A stretch of DNA of 64,000 nucleotides from Mycobacterium shinjukuense (GTDB lineage: Bacteria; Actinomycetota; Actinomycetes; Mycobacteriales; Mycobacteriaceae), in contig NZ_AP022575.1 in assembly GCF_010730055.1 (NCBI RefSeq), positions 3,410,001 through 3,474,000 of the forward strand, written 5' to 3'. This document shows positions 57,269 through 64,000 of this stretch, one piece after another (positions within the stretch are counted from its first letter, which is position 1; every line of letters begins with the position of its first letter). A program made the position numbers and the translations under genes. Under the pieces are notes generated by a model. That model ran no database searches, was not told where the DNA came from, and worked only from the letters and a program-made list of their open reading frames with translations.

Positions 57269-57382
57269 CCGACGAAGGACCAACGGTGATCGTTGCTGAC
57301 ATTGGCTGCGGTGTCGACCGCCGGATCAAGACATGCGCGCCCATCGACCCGACGTGACCGAAGCGGATGACGAAACTACGGG

Positions 57383-57763
57383 TTGGGCCTGCGCCAGGTG
57401 CAGGCTGCAATCGACTACACCAAGAAATCCGCGTTAGCGGCGTGGGCCAACTGCGATGCGCGCGGGTGCTCGACGGCCGCCGCACTGCTGCGGGCCGACC
57501 ACGACGAGCTGTCCCGGCTGGCGCTGTCGGCACCGGCGGGCAGCGACGATCACGGTGTTCGGGCTGCCGGCGCTGGTGCCGATCCCCGCGCAGCACGTCG
57601 CGCTGGGCGCGGCACGGCAGGCGGCGTGGGCGTTACGCGGATCGCCCGGCCACCAGCGTGGCCACCGCCGGCGACCCACGAGTACGCCGCGGACCCGGCG
57701 TCCGCGGTGCTCGAACGCTATCGACAGGTGCGCGACCTGACCGAAGGGGTGATACTGAGCTGA
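57383..57763 (+). pseudogene. Frameshifted C-terminal fragment of a xylulokinase-like (FGGY) gene
   Basis: One frame gives T-V-F-G-L-P-A-L-V-P-I-P-A-Q-H-V-A-L-G-A (from about 57549), continuing A-R-Q-A-A-W-A-L-R. The sense then switches frame to P-P-A-W-P-P and E-Y-A-A-D-P-A-S-A-V-L-E-R-Y-R-Q to a TGA at 57761-57763. This is the C-terminal end of XylB-like sugar kinases. No N-terminal part is present. The TGA overlaps the glpQ2 ATG (TGATG). Confidence 0.6.
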
Positions 57764-58560
57764 TGAACGACGGCGGCGTGGGCGCCGTGGAGTTCCTCCG
57801 CGAGTCTGGGCGGATTGCCATGGCGCACAGGGGGTTTACCTCGTTTCGGCTGCCCATGAACAGCATGGGGGCGTTCCACGAGGCGGTCAAGCTCGGCTTT
57901 CGCTACATCGAGACCGACGTGCGCGCCACCCGCGACGGCGTCGCGGTGATCCTGCACGACCGCAGGCTCAAGCGCGCGACCGGGGTCCCCGGCGCGATCG
58001 ACCAATTGCGCTACCGGGACGTCCGCCAAGCGGATCTGGGCGCCGGCGAGTCGATCCCGACCCTGGAAGAGCTGCTCGTCGCACTGCCGCACATCCGGGT
58101 CAACATCGACATCAAGGCGGCCTCGGCCATCGAACCGACCGTCGAGGTCATCGAGCGGTTGAACGTGCACCACCGCGTGCTGGTCACCTCGTTTTCCGAT
58201 CGCCGCCGCCGACGCGCATTGCGTCTGATGTCCAAGCGGGTCGCCAGTTCGGCGGGCACGGGAGCGTTGCTGGCGTGCCTGGCGGCCAGCACGCCCTACA
58301 GCCGGGAGTATGCCTGGCAGATTCTGCGCGACAGCGACTGCCTGCAGATACCGCCGCGGGTTGGTCGGGTACCGGTCATTACGCCGGGCCTGGTGCGGGC
58401 CGTTCATGCCTCGGGGCGTCAGGTTCACGCCTGGACGGTCGACGATCCCGAGGTGATGCATGCCCTGCTGGACATGGGCGTGGACGGCATCATCACCGAT
58501 CGCGCGGACCTGCTTCGTGATGTGCTCATCGCGCGCGGTGAGTGGCCGCAGGCTAGCTGA
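57763..58560 (+). CDS. glpQ2: Glycerophosphodiester phosphodiesterase GlpQ2
   Basis: A 265-residue GDPD TIM barrel. The start A-H-R-G near residue 22 holds the catalytic His, followed by E-T-D-V near 52 with metal-binding residues, L-H-D near 66, and H-A-W-T-V-D near 227. It hydrolyses glycerophosphodiesters to glycerol 3-phosphate. It matches Rv0317c. The start is fused to the end of the xylulokinase fragment. Confidence 0.92.
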   Translation: MNDGGVGAVEFLRESGRIAMAHRGFTSFRLPMNSMGAFHEAVKLGFRYIETDVRATRDGVAVILHDRRLKRATGVPGAIDQLRYRDVRQADLGAGESIPTLEELLVALPHIRVNIDIKAASAIEPTVEVIERLNVHHRVLVTSFSDRRRRRALRLMSKRVASSAGTGALLACLAASTPYSREYAWQILRDSDCLQIPPRVGRVPVITPGLVRAVHASGRQVHAWTVDDPEVMHALLDMGVDGIITDRADLLRDVLIARGEWPQAS

Positions 58561-58909
58561 CCGCTTACTGCGGGGCCGGCGAAGTTGCCGGTGGTCCGGC
58601 TCAGTTCGTGCCGGCGCCCGGGGGCGCGCAGGCTCGGCTAAACGGATTTCACGCCAGCCCGCGGGCTCCGCAGCGCTGGTCGCTGCGCTCAACGAAGCCG
58701 CACAGCAATCGGTTGACGACCGCATCGTCTACTTGAAGCAACCAACCTCATCATGCCGATATCACCACCGCGGCGCGCGTGGCTCATGGCGCGCATCGTC
58801 CACCGGGATTGCCGCTGCACGAGAAGTTGGCTCGTCAACGCCCGGGTTTGCCCGCCAGCACCGCCAGATTGCCCGCCCGGAGTTGGTGTGTGGGCGGCCA
58901 ACGGCGCTA
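58561..58909. other. Intergenic between convergent genes, no gene seen
   Basis: About 350 bp between glpQ2 and the kinase gene. A short open stretch (L-V-A-A-L-N-E-A-A-Q-Q) near 58680 has no start or known family. No repeat or hairpin stands out. Confidence 0.5.
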
Positions 58910-60853
58910 CTAATCGCCGGTGCGCTCGAACTTTTCGTCGAAGCTTGTGCTGTGGGTGCAGGCCCCCGTCTGTTCGTGATGGCCATGCCCGGTGAGCAGC
59001 ACGATCGGGTTCTGCGGTGGTTGGGGCAGCGGAAACTCCGCGGTATTGTTCACCGGCGCCCGGCCGGCCGAGCATATTCCGTCCAACACGGTGGACATGA
59101 GCCAGCTCCTGCTGCTGAAGACGAGTGGCTTGGAAGCATCGGGCGGTGCGTGGAAAAAGCTCATGCACCGATCGCCGGTGCGCAGGCAATCGGTGCGCAC
59201 GACCCAGTCGTAGTGATTGGGCTTCGTCCCGTCCGGCCAGGTGACCGTGTCGTGGTACCTCCCGCGCAGCGCTTCGGCCGGCGACACCACCCGCGGCGGC
59301 TGGCTTGCCGGGTCGGCAACGCGATCGGCATCGACATCCCCGGTGCGCGTGAAGGTCACCGGCGTGAGTGTCCCACAGCCGTGGGCACTGGTCTTGCTGG
59401 TTTCGCCGGCCAGCGTGCCGTCCGGACGCGGTCGCAAGTTCAACACAACCCAGAATTCGGACGGCGCGTCGCCGCACGTGTCCGTGCTGAGACCCACGGC
59501 CAACCAGCGCCCGCCGACGTCGTCGAACACCATCGTGGACGGCATCGTGGTTTCCCCACCGAAGCGCGTCGCCGTAGCCACACACCCACTGGGTTGGCAC
59601 ACCGAGCGAACGCCCCACGTCGTCGTCGACGGCGTGGCCCCGTCGATAGGCGCGCCGTCGATGCTCGTCGCCCGACCATAGTCGCCCCGATACGTCCCGG
59701 TGAAGGGGCCTTCGGGACCCGCGCTGGGCCCCCCGACGCCCGGCGGTGTTGCGGTGGCGCCCGGCTGGTCGTGCCGGGAGAGCTTGGCGGTCGCAACGAT
59801 GCCCCCCGCGACCAATAAGGCGACGGCCGCCAGGGCACCGACCACGACGCGGGTGCGCCGCTGCGGCCGCCCGCCGGCCGCCGGGGGTGCGGGCGCCGCC
59901 GGTGGTGGTGGCGGCCGGAACGGCGCATACCCGATGCCGGCGATTTGGGTATCTGGGGCGCCTGGCGCCGCAACCGGTCTCGGCGCGAGTTGGGTGGGGC
60001 CATCGCCCCACCCAAGCACGCGTTCCAGCTGCGCACCGAAATCCTGGCAGTAGGCGAACCGCTCGGCCGGGTTTTTGGCCATCGCTCGGGCGAACACCGG
60101 GTCTAGCACTGCCAATTCGGGACGGCGTTGGCCGATCGCCGGCGGCGGGGCCATCACATGCTTGGTGATGACGACCGTGGCGCTGGGATAGTCGTAGGGC
60201 TGCGCGCCGGCGAGCAGGTGAAAAGCACTGCAGGCCAACGCATACTGATCCGCGCGCCCATCGATCGGCTCACCCATCAGCTGTTCGGGCGCAGCATAGG
60301 CGACCGTGCCGATGGAAACGTTGGTGGCGGTCAGACCCACGGTGTCATCAACCAGCCGGGCGATGCCGAAGTCGGCCAAAAATACCCGTTGTGCCTCCGA
60401 CCCCGGGTCAGCGATCAGGATGTTCGACGGTTTGACGTCCCGATGCAGCAGCCCGCGCTGGTGCGCGTGATCCAGGGCCGACCCGACGGCGGAGACGATC
60501 TGCATGACCAGGCCTACCGGCATCCCGCCGGGGTAGCGCTCGTGCAATAACCTCGCCGCATCGGTGCCGTCGACATAATCCATCGAGATCCAGAACTGGC
60601 CGTCGAACTCGCCCCGGTCATGGATGCCGACAATGTTGGGATGCCACAGGCTGGCGGCGATGTCGGCCTCGCGCACGAACCTGGCCCGGTACTGCGGGTC
60701 AGCGGTCAGGTCAGCCGAGAGCACCTTCAAGGCATCTTGGCGCGGCAACCGCGGATGTTGGGCCAGATATACCGTGCCCATCGCGCCCGCACCGAGCACC
60801 CGCAGAATTGTGTATCCGGCAAAAACCTCGCCCACCGCCAATGGCATGGGCAA
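58910..60853 (-). CDS. PknF-like membrane Ser/Thr kinase with duplicated ectodomain
   Basis: A 647-residue eukaryote-type kinase. The P-loop is L-G-A-G-A-M-G-T-V near residue 20, the catalytic loop H-R-D-V-K-P-S-N near 140 and D-F-G-I-A near 164. The juxtamembrane part is Pro-rich, and one membrane helix lies near residues 340-365 ([10 protein letters not shown]). The outside part of about 270 residues holds two similar modules, each starting G-x-Y-x-x and containing W-x-V-R-x-x-C followed within 5-7 residues by G-x-C. The kinase resembles PknF, but the ectodomain is different. There is no kinase gene at this place in Mtb. Confidence 0.9.
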   Translation of the reverse strand: MPMPLAVGEVFAGYTILRVLGAGAMGTVYLAQHPRLPRQDALKVLSADLTADPQYRARFVREADIAASLWHPNIVGIHDRGEFDGQFWISMDYVDGTDAARLLHERYPGGMPVGLVMQIVSAVGSALDHAHQRGLLHRDVKPSNILIADPGSEAQRVFLADFGIARLVDDTVGLTATNVSIGTVAYAAPEQLMGEPIDGRADQYALACSAFHLLAGAQPYDYPSATVVITKHVMAPPPAIGQRRPELAVLDPVFARAMAKNPAERFAYCQDFGAQLERVLGWGDGPTQLAPRPVAAPGAPDTQIAGIGYAPFRPPPPPAAPAPPAAGGRPQRRTRVVVGALAAVALLVAGGIVATAKLSRHDQPGATATPPGVGGPSAGPEGPFTGTYRGDYGRATSIDGAPIDGATPSTTTWGVRSVCQPSGCVATATRFGGETTMPSTMVFDDVGGRWLAVGLSTDTCGDAPSEFWVVLNLRPRPDGTLAGETSKTSAHGCGTLTPVTFTRTGDVDADRVADPASQPPRVVSPAEALRGRYHDTVTWPDGTKPNHYDWVVRTDCLRTGDRCMSFFHAPPDASKPLVFSSRSWLMSTVLDGICSAGRAPVNNTAEFPLPQPPQNPIVLLTGHGHHEQTGACTHSTSFDEKFERTGD

Positions 60854-60941
60854 ATAATAGGTCCGCCCCGCCAGCTGGTCCCCCCTAAGCGGTCGAAAGC
60901 CTGCATGACCCGTCGATCACGGCCTGCGGCTCCCCGCGCGA

Positions 60942-61556
60942 TCAGACCGCGCGGATCGGATCGTTGGGATGCGGGCTCAGCGGCGTGGTTTCGATCGTCA
61001 GCCAACCCGACATCGGGAGCGAGTCCAGGATGGCCATCAGCTCGCCGGGATCGCGAGCGCGCCACAGCCCGAGGGTGCGCGGACCGTCCGGCCCATCCGG
61101 AAGCGCCCACATCCGCACCAGGTGTCCACGCTCGGCCAAGTCACGTACCCGGGCGGCCTCGCGCGCATAGGCGTCCTCGACCACGTGCGCCGGGGTGTCC
61201 GCGGGCACGGTGACGGTCATCGTGATCGCAAACTCCGGCCCCTTGCCGGGCCGGATGGCGATGCCCGCGCCGGCTGGGTCGTTCGGGTGGGGGCCGAGCG
61301 CGGTGATCTCGTCGGTGCGCCACACCCGCGGCGGCATCGAGGACAGCACCCGCTCGAGTTGGCTTCGGTCGTCGGCGGCAAATAGCCCCAGCGTGCGCCA
61401 CTCGCCCCGGTGCGGGGGCGGGCGCCACAGCCGCAGCAGATGCCCCCGCGCCGCAAGCTCACGGGAGCGGGCGGCCTCGCCGGCACGGACCCCTGCGACC
61501 TCGTCGTCGGTCGTGCCGTCGGGAACGTGCGTGGTCATGGCGACCAAGAATTCCAT
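60942..61556 (-). CDS. Tandem muconolactone isomerase-like protein (Rv0316-like)
   Basis: A 204-residue protein built from two copies of a roughly 95-residue ferredoxin-fold module (E-A-A-R-S-R-E-L-A-A-R-G-H-L near residue 28 and E-A-A-R-V-R-D-L-A-E-R-G-H-L near 130, each with R-T-L-G-L and P-H-P-N-D-P). The single module resembles muconolactone delta-isomerase. An enzymatic role is not proven. Matches Rv0316. Confidence 0.88.
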   Translation of the reverse strand: MEFLVAMTTHVPDGTTDDEVAGVRAGEAARSRELAARGHLLRLWRPPPHRGEWRTLGLFAADDRSQLERVLSSMPPRVWRTDEITALGPHPNDPAGAGIAIRPGKGPEFAITMTVTVPADTPAHVVEDAYAREAARVRDLAERGHLVRMWALPDGPDGPRTLGLWRARDPGELMAILDSLPMSGWLTIETTPLSPHPNDPIRAV

Positions 61557-61669
61557 GCTCGTCTCGGAGGTTCGTTATGGTCGCCCGGCGCGCACGATGA
61601 CGTCACCCAGCGGTCCACGACACGCGCCCGATCGCACGACCGCTGCCCGACACCGACCCGCCTTCTCGC

Positions 61670-62557
61670 CTAAAAGACGCGCACCCAGTCGACCAACATC
61701 TCCTGCGGATACGAACCCGAGGCGGGGTCGCCGCCACCGGAGCCGCCGACCGCGAGATTGAGCACCGGGAACACCGTGTAGTCGGGGTCATTGAACGGCC
61801 ATTCGCGGATGGGCTCGTTCAAATCCTCGATGCCGGTCGCCGGAACCGAGAAGTATGGTTGCGCGCCGTCGGCATAGTCGAGCCAGAAGTACATGCCGGT
61901 CGGATCCCAGCGGACACGCCAGTTGTGCCAGCCGCCGTCCACGCCGATCGGGCAGGTCTCGAATGCCGTTCCGTCCGGGTTTGCGTGCACGGTCGTTCCG
62001 GACGGCCAGGTTCCGTTGCCGTACCACTCGATCAGGTCGATTTCGCCGCTGCGGCCGGGATCGTCGTTAGACAACCACCACGCGGGCCACATGCCGGGCG
62101 CCAGGCAGTTGAACTTGATTCGGGCTTCCCAGGTGGTGCCGATACCGCCGCGCCAGAGGCCGTGGACCAGGCCGCCGAAGTAGCTGTTGCCGTCCCGGGT
62201 GGCGCGCAGCACAAGGTTGGAGTGGCCGTCCAGGAACACGTTCTGCCGACTGTCGCGGTACTGACCGAAAAACTCGGGCCGATCAAACCCCACCGGGTTG
62301 CGGATCGGCGTGCGGTGGTTGGACACCTGCCACTTCGACGGATCGGGGGCGGAGCCGGCCGGGCCGTCGAACTCGTCGTGCCACAGCAACCCCCCGGTTG
62401 TCCCGGCGGCCGGTGCGGCCGGCACGGGTGCCGGACCCGCGGGAGTGGCCGGCCGGGACGGGTCGGCCAGGGCTTTCGGGGCCGGGATCGCGGCCGCCAA
62501 CGCGCCGAATCCCGCCATCATGATCATTCGGCGACGGTCAATCTCGGGCATAAGCAT
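61670..62557 (-). CDS. Secreted beta-1,3-glucanase, GH16 family (Rv0315-like)
   Basis: A 295-residue enzyme. A twin-arginine-like signal (D-R-R-R-M-I-M-M-A-G-F-G) is followed by a Pro/Ala linker. The GH16 catalytic motif G-E-I-D-L-I-E-W-Y-G with nucleophile and acid Glu lies near residue 172, with W-P-A-W-W-L before it. Hydrolyses beta-1,3-glucan in the family. Start choices at 62557 or the next Met (62551) are both possible. Confidence 0.92.
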   Translation of the reverse strand: MLMPEIDRRRMIMMAGFGALAAAIPAPKALADPSRPATPAGPAPVPAAPAAGTTGGLLWHDEFDGPAGSAPDPSKWQVSNHRTPIRNPVGFDRPEFFGQYRDSRQNVFLDGHSNLVLRATRDGNSYFGGLVHGLWRGGIGTTWEARIKFNCLAPGMWPAWWLSNDDPGRSGEIDLIEWYGNGTWPSGTTVHANPDGTAFETCPIGVDGGWHNWRVRWDPTGMYFWLDYADGAQPYFSVPATGIEDLNEPIREWPFNDPDYTVFPVLNLAVGGSGGGDPASGSYPQEMLVDWVRVF

Positions 62558-62670
62558 GGGACGATAGCAGCCCGCGGCGCACGGCGTTGAACGTGGAGAT
62601 GCCGCCTCGGGAGATCGCCCAGGTCAATGCGGGCAGCCGGGCGGCGATGCCGTCGAGCTGCCACGAGCCC

Positions 62671-63696
62671 TCATGCCGGCCGGGCGATGGGCTCGCTGAG
62701 CTTGACCAACATCTTGCCGATGTTGGCCCCGGTGAACAGCCCGTTGAGAGCGTCCACGCACGACTCGATGCCCTCGAAGATGGTCTGGCGATGACGCAGC
62801 CGGCCCTCGGCCTCCCAGCGACGCAGGTTGGCGAACGCCTCGTCGAAGCGGCCCCACTGGTCAAGCGCGTTAAATCCCTGCATGAGCGCGGTTTTGGCGA
62901 GCAGGTTCACATAGTTCACCGGTCCCGGATGCTCGCCGGTCAGATAACTGGAGATGACGCCGCAGAGCACCACCCGTGCCCGGTGGGCCAGCCGGCCCAG
63001 CACCGCGTCCAGGATCGGCCCGCCGACGTTGTCGAAGTAGACGTCGACCCGCCGGGGGCAGTGCTCCTTCAGGGCCGCCGGCAGGTCGTCGTTGCGATAG
63101 TCGATGCAGGCGTCGAACCCGAAGTCCTCGACCACAACTCGGCACTTCTCCGGCCCGCCCGCGATGCCCACCACCCGCGCCCCGGCGATCTTGGCGATCT
63201 GGCCGGCCACCGATCCGGTGGCCCCGGCTGCCGCCGAGACCACCACCGTCTCCCCCGGCCGGGGCCGGCCGATGTCGGTCATCCCGAAGTAGGCGGTGGC
63301 ACCCGTGGGGCCGTACACCGACATGATCGCCAGCTGGTCGTCTTCACCGGGGATGGGTGTGCTGAACACGTCGTCGCGGATGATCACGTATTCCTGAAAA
63401 CCCGTCAGCGTGGTGACCACGTCGCCGACCGTGTAGGCGTCGCAACGCGATTCCACGACCTGACCGATCCCGGCGGCCCGAACGACCTCACCCAACCCCA
63501 CCGGTGGTAGGTAGCCGGGTTGGTCGTCCAGCCAGGTCCGGGCGGCGGCGTCGATGCCCACGTAGGTGGTGCGCAGCAGGGCCTCGCCGGGCGCCGGCTC
63601 GGGTGCCCGCGAGGTGACCATCTCGGTGTCGCCCGGCCGCACCAGCCCACGCGGGCGGCGACGCAACACGATCTGGCGATTCGACAGCTCGGGCAC
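62671..63696 (-). CDS. NADP-dependent oxidoreductase, MDR family
   Basis: A 341-residue zinc-free medium-chain dehydrogenase/reductase from GTG 63696. The Rossmann motif is A-A-A-G-A-T-G-S-V-A-G-Q near residue 150, Y-F-D-N-V-G-G near 235, and the N-terminal half begins I-V-L-R-R-R-P. The sequence is like the curcumin/prostaglandin reductase branch, which reduces alpha,beta-unsaturated ketones. It is divergent from the Rv0314c-like gene and appears inserted compared with Mtb order. Confidence 0.9.
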   Translation of the reverse strand: MPELSNRQIVLRRRPRGLVRPGDTEMVTSRAPEPAPGEALLRTTYVGIDAAARTWLDDQPGYLPPVGLGEVVRAAGIGQVVESRCDAYTVGDVVTTLTGFQEYVIIRDDVFSTPIPGEDDQLAIMSVYGPTGATAYFGMTDIGRPRPGETVVVSAAAGATGSVAGQIAKIAGARVVGIAGGPEKCRVVVEDFGFDACIDYRNDDLPAALKEHCPRRVDVYFDNVGGPILDAVLGRLAHRARVVLCGVISSYLTGEHPGPVNYVNLLAKTALMQGFNALDQWGRFDEAFANLRRWEAEGRLRHRQTIFEGIESCVDALNGLFTGANIGKMLVKLSEPIARPA

Positions 63697-63734
63697 GATC
63701 CCGAAACTACCGGTCAATGTGGGAGCATCTGTGC

Positions 63735-64000
63735 ATGGAACCCGACGATGACCCGGAAGCCCGGATCCGCGACCTGGAGCGCCCGCTGGCCGACTCCGCA
63801 CGTGCGTCCGAATTCGGCGGCACGGAGTCGGGCGGCTCCGGATACCCGCCCTACCCGCCACCCCCGCCCGGGCCGGTGCCACCGCCGGTGGTGCCGTCGG
63901 CGCCGTCCTACGGCGCGGGCTATGGCGCTGCGTTCCCCGGGGCAACACCGCGATCGGCGACGGGCAATCGGGTGTTCTGGATCGTGGCCGCGTTCTTCGT
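63735..64000 (+). CDS. Rv0314c-like membrane protein, N-terminal part (runs off window)
   Basis: The ATG at 63735 opens a frame still open at the window end. The visible 88 residues begin M-E-P-D-D-D-P-E-A-R-I-R-D-L-E, then a Pro/Gly/Tyr-rich stretch, and the start of a membrane helix (F-W-I-V-A-A-F-F). This matches mycobacterial conserved membrane proteins with a Pro-rich cytoplasmic N-terminus. Confidence 0.8.
   Translation, partial: MEPDDDPEARIRDLERPLADSARASEFGGTESGGSGYPPYPPPPPGPVPPPVVPSAPSYGAGYGAAFPGATPRSATGNRVFWIVAAFF

Noticed and set aside
58460..59818. 452-aa plus-strand frame
   Set aside because: Overlaps glpQ2 and the kinase gene on the other strand and shows Arg-rich shadow composition.

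Overview
The window is a GC-rich actinobacterial chromosome segment that reads as a slow-growing Mycobacterium close to M. tuberculosis (Mtb) but distinct from it. The evidence is an MPTR-type PPE gene, an iniBAC locus, lpq lipoprotein genes, REP13E12-like DUF222/HNH genes and gene order. From right to left the backbone follows Mtb Rv0314c to Rv0354c in inverted orientation. A member of the kansasii/marinum-like group is plausible, but the species cannot be fixed from this sequence alone. Rv numbers are from memory of H37Rv synteny, not from a search.

Left part (1-16.2 kb): the C-terminal part of a giant PPE-MPTR protein converges on the heat-shock operon dnaK-grpE-dnaJ1-hspR (minus strand). 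Two HspR-type HAIR inverted repeats precede dnaK. The dnaK-ansP2 interval is an accessory spot. It holds a tightly packed three-gene cassette (TIGR04255-like protein, helix-turn-helix protein, unknown 155-aa protein), a vapBC toxin-antitoxin pair and two 28-bp repeats with type I-E-like geometry. ansP2, lpqJ, a frameshifted gene remnant and a membrane-anchored Hsp70-like protein follow.

Middle (16.2-43.5 kb): iniC and iniA are separated from iniB by an inserted DUF222/HNH gene. iniB, an Rv0340-like gene and the divergent LuxR-type regulator gene (iniR) complete the cell-envelope stress locus. Then come a membrane Fe-S reductase, an aminotransferase (aspC), a PGRS fossil, rmlA, two small genes, and a complete respiratory nitrate reductase module (narGHJI plus a narK transporter). 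A second DUF222/HNH copy, about 93% identical to the first and in opposite orientation, follows. The two copies bracket about 21 kb.

Right part (43.5-64 kb): a FAD oxidoreductase and divergent TetR with a near-perfect operator, methyltransferases, a secreted protein made of NVP pentapeptide repeats, a TetR/140-aa protein/P450 unit with clear operators, an MddA-like methyltransferase, an ArsR-rhodanese regulator, udgA, dcd, an exported protein, pcp, a ZIP transporter, tRNA-Gly(CCC), a decayed xylulokinase fragment fused to glpQ2, a PknF-like kinase with a duplicated ectodomain, an Rv0316-like protein, a GH16 glucanase, an MDR oxidoreductase and the start of an Rv0314c-like membrane protein.

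The best candidate for an undescribed system is the three-gene cassette at 8616-10545. The most notable structural event is the DUF222 insertion into iniBAC together with its inverted partner copy.
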